Origin: Mytilus galloprovincialis
Lineage: Eukaryota > Mollusca > Bivalvia > Mytilida > Mytilidae
Assembly: GCF_965363235.1 (NCBI RefSeq)
Contig: NC_134839.1
Coordinates: 91,779,743-91,843,742 of the forward strand
DNA length: 64,000 nucleotides
Direction of reading: 5' to 3'
In this document: positions 24,934 through 35,057 of the stretch, piece by piece
Numbering within the stretch: position 1 is the first letter of the stretch
How the letters are laid out: the number at the start of each line of letters is the position of its first letter
Made by a program: the position numbers and the translations under genes
Notes under the pieces: model-generated
What the model saw: only the letters and a program-made list of their open reading frames with translations
Told to the model about the DNA's origin: nothing
Databases searched by the model: none

Positions 24934-25461
24934 TATTTTTTGGCCGCAGACAAAATCGGCATCGAGAAATCAATTAAAGTAATCTCGCCTACACAATGCT
25001 GCTTTGCCTTGAAAATCATAGAAAGCGCAACGGAATATAAGTGCTGTTTGAACAGCGAACTCGGCACAGATGACTTAAAATTTCAAAAATCACTCTTTAG
25101 AGGCATGTCTCAAATGCACGCTCAAACATTTCAGGCAAAGCCGAATTAATACCACACTCCCTTTCCCCGACAGGTTTTACTTGTGTCACAATTTTAATAT
25201 ATGGATTATAACTTTAAAATCGTGTGTCAGATTAACAAATCGAATGTTTATGTTAATGATTCCAGCCTGAAACAATGCGTTATATAGCGTCGACAGTAGC
25301 GACTATTCGGGGTGATTTCGCCGCCTTTTGCGGTCTTGAGCTATTGGCATTCTATAGTCTGTCTAACGCCAGTCGATATTCCCAATGACGTTGTAACGTA
25401 CAAAAAAGGCATGATTGCTGTTAGTGTTGCTCTTTATATGTGTTAAGTTACCCCACTATGA

Positions 25462-25891
25462 ATAGAATAGAATAGAATAGAATATTTTTATTTACCAAAT
25501 TAGGGCCCCAGGAGGGCATATGATACAGACAATATTATTATAAACAATAACATATGCAATACACACACAGTAAAGATATGTAACAAGTGTTATAAAAATA
25601 ATAAAATAAAATAATATAACACAGAAAATACACTCAACGAAATAGTAGCAATGTATTATTATTCAATGAATACTATGTTGAAAATGACTCAAGTGCACCC
25701 GGTAAGTGTATCTTCACTTTGAGAAGACAAACATGAGGCATTAGTAGTTTGTGCGGAGAAATGTCAATATATAAAAATACAAAAAAAATACAAAAAGAAC
25801 CCAATAAAAAAAACAAAAGCAATTAAGCACTCCCACATTTGACTATGAGGTATACTGCAAATAACAAAGTTTATTTAATAAAGGATATTAT
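25462..25891 (-). mobile_element. LINE-tail insertion, unit 18
   Basis: Same site; ACTATGA repeated at 25892-25898. Confidence 0.8.
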
Positions 25892-25903
25892 ACTATGAGT
25901 AAG

Positions 25904-25975
25904 TCCCAGGTAGTCTAGTGGTTAGGATTCCGCGCTCTCACCGCGGCGGCCGGGGTTCGATTCCCCGTCTGGGAA
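25904..25975 (+). tRNA. tRNA-Glu(CTC), unit 18
   Basis: Complete copy. Confidence 0.96.
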
Positions 25976-26355
25976 GATATTTTTGCGCCTTTTCTCCGGA
26001 TCGATATTGATATTAATAACGGTATATGCTTCAAACAACTGTTATGTGTACGTGGTCAATGAAAGAAACGGTGTATGTTTGTCCTATATACTATATGATT
26101 TCCTTTTACAACCAATACTTTATATTTTATGTCTTCCTTCGGCTCAATATATAACGAGGCGGACTGATTGATGGTTCAGTACATGAAAATGAACTACAAA
26201 TGTACTTGCTCAACAAATTTCAATCCCAGTACAACTGTTAGAGACATAAAGATAACCATCTCGTCTTGGTGCAAGACTATTTTAATAATCAGAGTGGCAT
26301 GTATATACACGGTATGAAAATACACTACTTAAATTTAATGTTCTATCGTTGTGAA

Positions 26356-26427
26356 GGGGATGTAGCTCAGTGGTAGAGCGTTCGCTTTGCATGTGAAAGG
26401 CCCCGGGTTCGATCCCCGGCATCTCCA
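26356..26427 (+). tRNA. tRNA-Ala(TGC), unit 18
   Basis: Complete copy. Confidence 0.96.
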
Positions 26428-26610
26428 CTCCTAATTTTTTGTCAATGTCATTAAGTCCACATAAACTATGTCTTTCGTGCACGATCAAGTGAAAATGCAC
26501 AGTAAAATATAAGTGAGCATCTCCGACCTCTCTTAGGACACCTACATGAACACTTTGTCCTGCGGTAAAAGGCGGAATTGAAAAGGAAATATTGATGAAA
26601 ATCCAGGGAC

Positions 26611-26682
26611 GGGGATGTAGCTCAGTGGTAGAGCGTTCGCTTCGCATGTGAAAGGCCCCGGGTTCGATCCCCGGCATCTCCA
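26611..26682 (+). tRNA. tRNA-Ala(CGC), unit 19
   Basis: A5 form. Confidence 0.96.
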
Positions 26683-27215
26683 TATTTTTTGGCCGCAGAC
26701 AAAATCGGCATCGAGAAATCAATTAAAGTAATCTCGCCTACACAATGCTGCTTTGCCTTGAAAATCATAGAAAGCGCAACGGAATATAAGTGCTGTTTGA
26801 ACAGCGAACTCGGCACAGATGACTTAAAATTTCAAAAATCACTCTTTAGAGGCATGTCTCAAATGCACGCTCAAACATTTCAGGCAAAGCCGAATTAATA
26901 CCACACTCCCTTTCCCCGACAGGTTTTACTTGTGTCACAATTTTAATATATGGATTATAACTTTAAAATCGTGTGTCAGATTAACAAATCGAATGTTTAT
27001 GTTAATGATTCCAGCCTGAAACAATGCGTTATATAGCGTCGACAGTAGCGACTATTCGGGGTGATTTCGCCGCCTTTTGCGGTCTTGAGCTATTGGCATT
27101 CTATAGTCTGTCTAACGCCAGTCGATATTCCCAATGACGTTGTAACGTACAAAAAAGGCATGATTGCTGTTAGTGTTGCTCTTTATATGTGTTAAGTTAC
27201 CCCACTATGAGTAAG

Positions 27216-27287
27216 TCCCAGGTAGTCTAGTGGTTAGGATTCCGCGCTCTCACCGCGGCGGCCGGGGTTCGATTCCCCGTCTGGGAA
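27216..27287 (+). tRNA. tRNA-Glu(CTC), unit 19
   Basis: Complete copy; C-to-A spacer variant at 27301. Confidence 0.96.
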
Positions 27288-27667
27288 GATATTTTTGCGC
27301 ATTTTCTCCGGATCGATATTGATATTAATAACGGTATATGCTTCAAACAACTGTTATGTGTACGTGGTCAATGAAAGAAACGGTGTATGTTTGTCCTATA
27401 TACTATATGATTTCCTTTTACAACCAATACTTTATATTTTATGTCTTCCTTCGGCTCAATATATAACGAGGCGGACTGATTGATGGTTCAGTACATGAAA
27501 ATGAACTACAAATGTACTTGCTCAACAAATTTCAATCCCAGTACAACTGTTAGAGACATAAAGATAACCATCTCGTCTTGGTGCAAGACTATTTTAATAA
27601 TCAGAGTGGCATGTATATACACGGTATGAAAATACACTACTTAAATTTAATGTTCTATCGTTGTGAA

Positions 27668-27739
27668 GGGGATGTAGCTCAGTGGTAGAGCGTTCGCTTT
27701 GCATGTGAAAGGCCCCGGGTTCGATCCCCGGCATCTCCA
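27668..27739 (+). tRNA. tRNA-Ala(TGC), unit 19
   Basis: Complete copy. Confidence 0.96.
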
Positions 27740-27922
27740 CTCCTAATTTTTTGTCAATGTCATTAAGTCCACATAAACTATGTCTTTCGTGCACGATCAA
27801 GTGAAAATGCACAGTAAAATATAAGTGAGCATCTCCGACCTCTCTTAGGACACCTACATGAACACTTTGTCCTGCGGTAAAAGGCGGAATTGAAAAGGAA
27901 ATATTGATGAAAATCCAGGGAC

Positions 27923-27994
27923 GGGGATGTAGCTCAGTGGTAGAGCGTTCGCTTCGCATGTGAAAGGCCCCGGGTTCGATCCCCGGCATCTCCA
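27923..27994 (+). tRNA. tRNA-Ala(CGC), unit 20
   Basis: A5 form in a long unit. Confidence 0.96.
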
Positions 27995-28522
27995 TATTTT
28001 TTGGCCGCAGACAAAATCGGCATCGAGAAATCAATTAAAGTAATCTCGCCTACACAATGCTGCTTTGCCTTGAAAATCATAGAAAGCGCAACGGAATATA
28101 AGTGCTGTTTGAACAGCGAACTCGGCACAGATGACTTAAAATTTCAAAAATCACTCTTTAGAGGCATGTCTCAAATGCACGCTCAAACATTTCAGGCAAA
28201 GCCGAATTAATACCACACTCCCTTTCCCCGACAGGTTTTACTTGTGTCACAATTTTAATATATGGATTATAACTTTAAAATCGTGTGTCAGATTAACAAA
28301 TCGAATGTTTATGTTAATGATTCCAGCCTGAAACAATGCGTTATATAGCGTCGACAGTAGCGACTATTCGGGGTGATTTCGCCGCCTTTTGCGGTCTTGA
28401 GCTATTGGCATTCTATAGTCTGTCTAACGCCAGTCGATATTCCCAATGACGTTGTAACGTACAAAAAAGGCATGATTGCTGTTAGTGTTGCTCTTTATAT
28501 GTGTTAAGTTACCCCACTATGA

Positions 28523-28952
28523 ATAGAATAGAATAGAATAGAATATTTTTATTTACCAAATTAGGGCCCCAGGAGGGCATATGATACAGACAATATTATT
28601 ATAAACAATAACATATGCAATACACACACAGTAAAGATATGTAACAAGTGTTATAAAAATAATAAAATAAAATAATATAACACAGAAAATACACTCAACG
28701 AAATAGTAGCAATGTATTATTATTCAATGAATACTATGTTGAAAATGACTCAAGTGCACCCGGTAAGTGTATCTTCACTTTGAGAAGACAAACATGAGGC
28801 ATTAGTAGTTTGTGCGGAGAAATGTCAATATATAAAAATACAAAAAAAATACAAAAAGAACCCAATAAAAAAAACAAAAGCAATTAAGCACTCCCACATT
28901 TGACTATGAGGTATACTGCAAATAACAAAGTTTATTTAATAAAGGATATTAT
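28523..28952 (-). mobile_element. LINE-tail insertion, unit 20
   Basis: Last copy of the insert; ACTATGA repeated at 28953-28959. Confidence 0.8.
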
Positions 28953-28964
28953 ACTATGAGTAAG

Positions 28965-29036
28965 TCCCAGGTAGTCTAGTGGTTAGGATTCCGCGCTCTC
29001 ACCGCGGCGGCCGGGGTTCGATTCCCCGTCTGGGAA
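28965..29036 (+). tRNA. tRNA-Glu(CTC), unit 20
   Basis: Complete copy. Confidence 0.96.
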
Positions 29037-29416
29037 GATATTTTTGCGCCTTTTCTCCGGATCGATATTGATATTAATAACGGTATATGCTTCAAACAAC
29101 TGTTATGTGTACGTGGTCAATGAAAGAAACGGTGTATGTTTGTCCTATATACTATATGATTTCCTTTTACAACCAATACTTTATATTTTATGTCTTCCTT
29201 CGGCTCAATATATAACGAGGCGGACTGATTGATGGTTCAGTACATGAAAATGAACTACAAATGTACTTGCTCAACAAATTTCAATCCCAGTACAACTGTT
29301 AGAGACATAAAGATAACCATCTCGTCTTGGTGCAAGACTATTTTAATAATCAGAGTGGCATGTATATACACGGTATGAAAATACACTACTTAAATTTAAT
29401 GTTCTATCGTTGTGAA

Positions 29417-29488
29417 GGGGATGTAGCTCAGTGGTAGAGCGTTCGCTTTGCATGTGAAAGGCCCCGGGTTCGATCCCCGGCATCTCCA
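29417..29488 (+). tRNA. tRNA-Ala(TGC), unit 20
   Basis: Complete copy. Confidence 0.96.
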
Positions 29489-29671
29489 CTCCTAATTTTT
29501 TGTCAATGTCATTAAGTCCACATAAACTATGTCTTTCGTGCACGATCAAGTGAAAATGCACAGTAAAATATAAGTGAGCATCTCCGACCTCTCTTAGGAC
29601 ACCTACATGAACACTTTGTCCTGCGGTAAAAGGCGGAATTGAAAAGGAAATATTGATGAAAATCCAGGGAC

Positions 29672-29743
29672 GGGGATGTAGCTCAGTGGTAGAGCGTTCG
29701 CTTCGCATGTGAAAGGCCCCGGGTTCGATCCCCGGCATCTCCA
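29672..29743 (+). tRNA. tRNA-Ala(CGC), unit 21
   Basis: A5 form. Confidence 0.96.
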
Positions 29744-30276
29744 TATTTTTTGGCCGCAGACAAAATCGGCATCGAGAAATCAATTAAAGTAATCTCGCCT
29801 ACACAATGCTGCTTTGCCTTGAAAATCATAGAAAGCGCAACGGAATATAAGTGCTGTTTGAACAGCGAACTCGGCACAGATGACTTAAAATTTCAAAAAT
29901 CACTCTTTAGAGGCATGTCTCAAATGCACGCTCAAACATTTCAGGCAAAGCCGAATTAATACCACACTCCCTTTCCCCGACAGGTTTTACTTGTGTCACA
30001 ATTTTAATATATGGATTATAACTTTAAAATCGTGTGTCAGATTAACAAATCGAATGTTTATGTTAATGATTCCAGCCTGAAACAATGCGTTATATAGCGT
30101 CGACAGTAGCGACTATTCGGGGTGATTTCGCCGCCTTTTGCGGTCTTGAGCTATTGGCATTCTATAGTCTGTCTAACGCCAGTCGATATTCCCAATGACG
30201 TTGTAACGTACAAAAAAGGCATGATTGCTGTTAGTGTTGCTCTTTATATGTGTTAAGTTACCCCACTATGAGTAAG

Positions 30277-30348
30277 TCCCAGGTAGTCTAGTGGTTAGGA
30301 TTCCGCGCTCTCACCGCGGCGGCCGGGGTTCGATTCCCCGTCTGGGAA
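30277..30348 (+). tRNA. tRNA-Glu(CTC), unit 21
   Basis: Last complete tRNA-Glu; C-to-A spacer variant at 30362. Confidence 0.96.
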
Positions 30349-30728
30349 GATATTTTTGCGCATTTTCTCCGGATCGATATTGATATTAATAACGGTATAT
30401 GCTTCAAACAACTGTTATGTGTACGTGGTCAATGAAAGAAACGGTGTATGTTTGTCCTATATACTATATGATTTCCTTTTACAACCAATACTTTATATTT
30501 TATGTCTTCCTTCGGCTCAATATATAACGAGGCGGACTGATTGATGGTTCAGTACATGAAAATGAACTACAAATGTACTTGCTCAACAAATTTCAATCCC
30601 AGTACAACTGTTAGAGACATAAAGATAACCATCTCGTCTTGGTGCAAGACTATTTTAATAATCAGAGTGGCATGTATATACACGGTATGAAAATACACTA
30701 CTTAAATTTAATGTTCTATCGTTGTGAA

Positions 30729-30800
30729 GGGGATGTAGCTCAGTGGTAGAGCGTTCGCTTTGCATGTGAAAGGCCCCGGGTTCGATCCCCGGCATCTCCA
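30729..30800 (+). tRNA. tRNA-Ala(TGC), unit 21
   Basis: Last tRNA-Ala(TGC). Confidence 0.96.
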
Positions 30801-30983
30801 CTCCTAATTTTTTGTCAATGTCATTAAGTCCACATAAACTATGTCTTTCGTGCACGATCAAGTGAAAATGCACAGTAAAATATAAGTGAGCATCTCCGAC
30901 CTCTCTTAGGACACCTACATGAACACTTTGTCCTGCGGTAAAAGGCGGAATTGAAAAGGAAATATTGATGAAAATCCAGGGAC

Positions 30984-31055
30984 GGGGATGTAGCTCAGTG
31001 GTAGAGCGTTCGCTTCGCATGTGAAAGGCCCCGGGTTCGATCCCCGGCATCTCCA
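30984..31055 (+). tRNA. tRNA-Ala(CGC), unit 22
   Basis: A5 form; last complete tRNA of the array. Confidence 0.96.
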
Positions 31056-31588
31056 TATTTTTTGGCCGCAGACAAAATCGGCATCGAGAAATCAATTAAA
31101 GTAATCTCGCCTACACAATGCTGCTTTGCCTTGAAAATCATAGAAAGCGCAACGGAATATAAGTGCTGTTTGAACAGCGAACTCGGCACAGATGACTTAA
31201 AATTTCAAAAATCACTCTTTAGAGGCATGTCTCAAATGCACGCTCAAACATTTCAGGCAAAGCCGAATTAATACCACACTCCCTTTCCCCGACAGGTTTT
31301 ACTTGTGTCACAATTTTAATATATGGATTATAACTTTAAAATCGTGTGTCAGATTAACAAATCGAATGTTTATGTTAATGATTCCAGCCTGAAACAATGC
31401 GTTATATAGCGTCGACAGTAGCGACTATTCGGGGTGATTTCGCCGCCTTTTGCGGTCTTGAGCTATTGGCATTCTATAGTCTGTCTAACGCCAGTCGATA
31501 TTCCCAATGACGTTGTAACGTACAAAAAAGGCATGATTGCTGTTAGTGTTGCTCTTTATATGTGTTAAGTTACCCCACTATGAGTAAG

Positions 31589-31628
31589 TCCCAGGTAGTC
31601 TAGTGGTTAGGATTCCGCGCTCTCACCG
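31589..31628 (+). pseudogene. Truncated tRNA-Glu(CTC) at the array edge
   Basis: The first 40 of 72 bases match tRNA-Glu up to the anticodon loop (CTCTCACCG), then unrelated sequence begins (ACCGCGATTAAT). The 3' anticodon strand, T arm with B box, and acceptor 3' strand are missing, so it cannot be transcribed or folded as a tRNA. The short repeat ACCG/ACCGCG at the junction suggests a microhomology-mediated breakpoint. Confidence 0.93.
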
Positions 31629-31957
31629 ACCGCGATTAATATTCGCCCACCCTTTGATCAATATATCTTATAACATGGAAACAAACAGAATACTTTGAAA
31701 CACAGATGGGAAGAAAATAAACAAAAATGATAAATGAATGAAATCATAAGTCTCAATTTTACTGACTGTGAAACCGAAAATAGTTCGGTCATTTTTGAAA
31801 AACAAATGACAGGTTGACCGTGCTGTTGCAATTGTGCCACTCAAAAGCAAGAAAGGCTTCTAAAAGCGACAGCCGTAAAGTCAATATTTTGAAGTAAGAG
31901 TTCTGCTTAGTTTTCACCAAGAATGATGGTAGCACCATTCCTGACAAAGGCCCTAGG
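31629..31957. other. Right flank of the tRNA array, no gene seen
   Basis: AT-rich sequence, apparently single copy in this window. Two overlapping ORFs of about 60 codons on the - strand (31,658-31,850) lack recognisable domains, and I do not call them. Confidence 0.5.
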
Positions 31958-32154
31958 AACGTTTGATACGGTGCTTTTTGTCCGCGATTTGCTTTTTGTC
32001 CGCTTTTGCTTTTTGTCCGATTATTTTGCTTTTTGTCCGATACTTTTGCTTTTTGTCCGTTGCTTTTTGTCCGTTTTGCTTTTTGTCCGATAATTTTGCT
32101 TTTTGTCCGACACTTTTGCTTTTTGTCCGTTGCTTTTTGTCCGTTTTGCTTTTT
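31958..32154 (+). repeat. GCTTTTTGTCCG minisatellite, copy 1
   Basis: About ten imperfect repeats of the 12-mer GCTTTTTGTCCG separated by short variable T-rich linkers. It starts at the edge AACGTTTGATACGG and runs directly into the truncated repeat at 32155. The same edge and motif appear in opposite orientation at 42319-42610. Confidence 0.85.
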
Positions 32155-32440
32155 AGCTCACCTGGACCATAGGACTAAGTGAGCTTTTCTCATTTTCTCA
32201 TTATTCGTCGTCGTCTTTAATTTTTACAAAAATCTTCTCTTCTGAAACTACTGGCAAAATTAAAGCAAACATGGCCAAAATCATCCTTAGGGTATTTAGT
32301 TTCAAAAAAGTATCCGATGACCCCGCCCAATAATTAAGATGGCCGCAATGTCTAAAAGAAGAGCATCGCATAAAATGTAGATTTTGGCTTATATATCTGA
32401 AACAAAACCATAGAGACAATCTAACAAGGGATAAGAACAT
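32155..32440 (-). repeat. Truncated copy of the 55.4-57.1 kb intronic repeat family
   Basis: Reversed, it matches the right end of the element at 55,359-57,147: the hairpin-like AGCTCACCTGG...AAGTGAGCT end, the CGTCGTCGTC triplet run, the segment around AAAATCTTCTC, and the ATGGCCGCCAT-like stretch. It fades out near 32,440, so only the terminal part of one unit is present, clearly diverged. Confidence 0.75.
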
Positions 32441-33200
32441 TTCGCCTCATAAAATAATGTGGACCAGTCAGAACTTTTCATGTGGGACAATATGAGCTCT
32501 TAATTTAAAAAAAAGTGGGACAATCGGGAATAAGCCCTACAGACTTGAACAATTCTAAAATAAACACTGTTGATGTATCTCTTTTAAATTTTCTATTGAA
32601 AAGTGTTTTACATTTACGAATGCACTATATTGTATCTGTATCTAAAATATTAAACGCATTTATTTCGTGATAGAAATTAAGTAAATGCTTAAGTAACCAT
32701 TTTATTACTTTTCCCCCTCTTTTCGAGTTTGTCAAACAAAAATAAACTACTTTGTTGAAAATGCTGTTGTGTTAACCAAAGTTTCCTTAATCTTATTACT
32801 TGAATAACCTCGAACTTCCTCGTCATTTGGATATAGTTGCTAAATAATTCCGAAATGTATGGATTAATACAGTTTATCTAAATAAATAGCTACACATGTA
32901 TTACGTAAACTTTGTGATAGTGTTCCAAAAATGAAGTTTGTTTGTTATATTTGTAATATTTGTAATGTTTAAGAAAAATAAAGTTGTTGGAAATATGACG
33001 AAAATATTACCAGACTTAAAAAAGTTTTTTTTTAACTGAAATGTTGCAAAATATTTTGGAGCAACTGTCAATCGGCCATTCGCATATAAGTGCAAATGGT
33101 GACTATATATTATTAGCGGGAAGAAGAAACTGTGCGTTTAAGCAATAACATGTCGTAAATGTGTGCACTTCCACATGTAGCAAACGCCGACACCATTTAA
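32441..33200. other. No gene recognised
   Basis: AT-rich, with a short lysine/phenylalanine-rich ORF on the - strand (32,901-33,095) that shows no domain. Confidence 0.5.
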
Positions 33201-33204
33201 CATA

Positions 33205-33366
33205 ATGATAAAACTATTCAAACGAGAAAACCATTGATTTACAAAACACTATACGACAAACAAATACAGAAACAAACAACAACTATTGAATTACAGATTG
33301 AAACTCCGTTCCTGACTTATTCGTATGATTATCATATATAATATTTAGCGCGGTTAAACATCAATT
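33205..33366 (+). repeat. Degenerate partial copy of the 33.4-kb repeat family
   Basis: The succession ATTCAAACGAGAAAACC, ACAAACAACAAC, TGAATTACAG and the G-TTAAACA end parallels 33,605-33,755 but is shortened and diverged. Confidence 0.55.
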
Positions 33367-33446
33367 TAGAATTTCAATAACGAAACCATCACTCAAGGAT
33401 TATTTGATTTGATAAATTTCTAAACTATTCTAAAGTTTCGAGCATA

Positions 33447-34140
33447 TAAAAAAGAAGATGTGGTATGATTGCCAATGAGACAACTATCCACAAAAGACCA
33501 AAATGACACAAACATTAACAACTATAGGTCACCGTACGACCTTCAACAATGAGCAAAGCCCATACCGCATAGTCAGCTATAAAGGCCCCGATAAGACAAT
33601 GTAAAACAATTCAAACGAGAAAACTAACGGCCTTATTTAAGTAAAAAAATGAACGAAAAACAAATATGTAACACATAAACAAACGACAACCACTGAATTA
33701 CAGGCTCTTGACTTGGGACAGGCACAGATTTAAATAATGTGCCGGAGTTAAACATATTAGCGGGATCCCAACCCTCCCCCTAACCTGGGACAGTGGTATA
33801 ACAGTACAACATAAGAACGAACTATAAAAATCAGTTGAAAAAGGCTTAACTCATCAGATAGACACAAATACAAGTGGACGTGGCCGGGTACTTATACATC
33901 CCGACACAAAAAGTCACAATGAACAGATCTGAGAGTACTCGCAGTTATCTGACAGCTATTTCAAAGCCACTAACAACTAATAAAAAGTCATGCCTCTGAG
34001 ACTTAACGTTCGTTTAAGTCTTTGAATATCCCATGTATTCTACAAATTGGTGTACGTACACCATTGCTCACACGTTTGAGGATGACAGACTAACTTACGA
34101 CCAGAATGAATAAGAATTAGTCTATATAACAAGATCTAAA
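33447..34140 (+). repeat. Dispersed repeat with end AAGATGTGGTATGATTGCC
   Basis: Non-coding, about 700 bp. Its first roughly 310 bp recur inverted at 34,145-34,475, and a diverged direct copy lies at 47,060-47,545. I associate this text with mussel genomes from memory. No reverse-transcriptase or transposase reading frame is visible, so it is either non-autonomous or a fragment. Its right boundary is not well defined. Confidence 0.75.
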
Positions 34141-34144
34141 ATAT

Positions 34145-34475
34145 TTCTAGTGTAAAAGACTTTAACCTCGCCACATTATTTATGTATGTGCCTGTACCAA
34201 GTCAGGAGCCTGTATATTCAGTGGTTGTCGTTTGTTTATGTGTTACATATTTGTTTTTTCATTTATTTTTTTGACATAAATAAGGCCGTTAGTTTTCTCG
34301 TTTGAATTGTTTTACATTGTCTTATCGGGGCCTTTTATAGCTGACTATGCTGTATGGGCTTTCCTCATTGTTGAAGGCCGTACGGTGACCTAATGCTGTT
34401 AATGTCTGTGTCATTTTGGTCTTTTGTGGATAGTTGTCTCATTGGCAATAATACCACATCTTCTTTTTTTATAAA
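34145..34475 (-). repeat. Inverted copy of the 33.4-kb repeat
   Basis: Reverse complement of 33,447-33,755, ending in GGCAATAATACCACATCTTC and a T run. With the first copy it forms a long inverted repeat with a spacer of about 390 bp. Confidence 0.8.
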
Positions 34476-35057
34476 ATTGCCAACTCCTCACACGTACAAT
34501 TATTAGTTCATTTTCTTTTTTTCACTCATCTAATTATTATATCTATTTTAATTCAATATTGTATCCATATAAATGTATATGAACGCTTACATATATATAA
34601 TTATTGCGATATCATATATAAGAGAGAGGCAAAGTGTACCAAAGGATAATCACACTAAAAAGGGTTGAAACAAACCAACAAAGCCGCAGCTGAATGAAAA
34701 ACAACAAGATACACAACAGTCCACAAAACAAATGGTCCGAGAACACAATTAATTCGTAGTGCATTTCTTTTAGAACATAAATGAAAATTTAAAAAATCCC
34801 ACCTGCGCTTTCTCAATGAAACTTTTACAGTGTGTTGTACTAATTTTGGGACATATTATATCAAAATTATAGAAAACTTCATCGCGTCTAACTCAAAATA
34901 TGGACAATTTTGTGTTTAGGGTGTCTTGAAATCTTTTGACAGCTTCCGAAGTGCTAATTTTTAACCTTTTTCAGCTGGACCAAATCACTACTTTCCTGTA
35001 AAATTCTGGACCCAATTTTTTTTACAGTGTAATTTCACCCCCCCCCCCCCCCTTTAC
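34476..35057. other. No gene; weak repeat remnant and C15 tract
   Basis: 34,620-34,760 (AGAGAGGCAAAGTGTACC...) resembles, reversed, the tail of the reverse-transcriptase element at 46.8 kb, but is heavily degraded. A 15-base C run lies at 35,038-35,052. Confidence 0.4.

Larger units (their letters stand above)
1..31628 (+). repeat. Tandem tRNA array: 22 units of tRNA-Ala(CGC)/tRNA-Glu(CTC)/tRNA-Ala(TGC)
   Basis: Units begin at 31, 1758, 3507, 4819, 6131, 7880, 9192, 10941, 12690, 13747, 15059, 16808, 18120, 19432, 20489, 21801, 23550, 24862, 26611, 27923, 29672 and 30984 (the last truncated). Short units (1,312 bp) are 3, 4, 6, 10, 12, 13, 15, 17, 19 and 21. Long units with the LINE-tail insert are 1, 2, 5, 7, 8, 11, 16, 18 and 20 (1,749 bp; unit 1 is 1,727). 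Units 9 and 14 are 1,057 bp after loss of 255 bp. Spacers are about 533 bp (970 with the insert) between Ala(CGC) and Glu, 380 bp between Glu and Ala(TGC), and 183 bp before the next unit. I see no protein gene, 5S rRNA or spliceosomal RNA in the spacers. Units look almost identical apart from a handful of variants, which points to recent amplification or strong homogenisation. Bases 1-30 are spacer from a preceding unit, so the array continues to the left. Confidence 0.97.

Noticed and set aside
1429-31189. Recurring - strand ORFs of 146, 64 and 61 codons through the array (peptides such as MPGIEPGAFHM...)
   Set aside because: They run antisense across tRNA-Ala genes and spacers. Their repetition only reflects the tandem array, and tRNA-antisense ORFs of this type are a known annotation artefact.
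109-31271. Recurring + strand ORFs of 69 and 62 codons in the array
   Set aside because: They lie in spacer, start beside Pol III terminators, have no domain, and recur only because the unit recurs.
1-31628. CRISPR-like or rDNA-like array
   Set aside because: Repeats are over 1 kb, with no spacer-repeat pattern, no rRNA or 5S sequence, and eukaryotic context; the repeated genes are tRNAs.
1-31628. Array as a pure assembly artefact
   Set aside because: Units differ by ordered, linked variants (insert, deletion, A5G, C-to-A), which a simple collapse or duplication error would not make. Copy number still needs read support.
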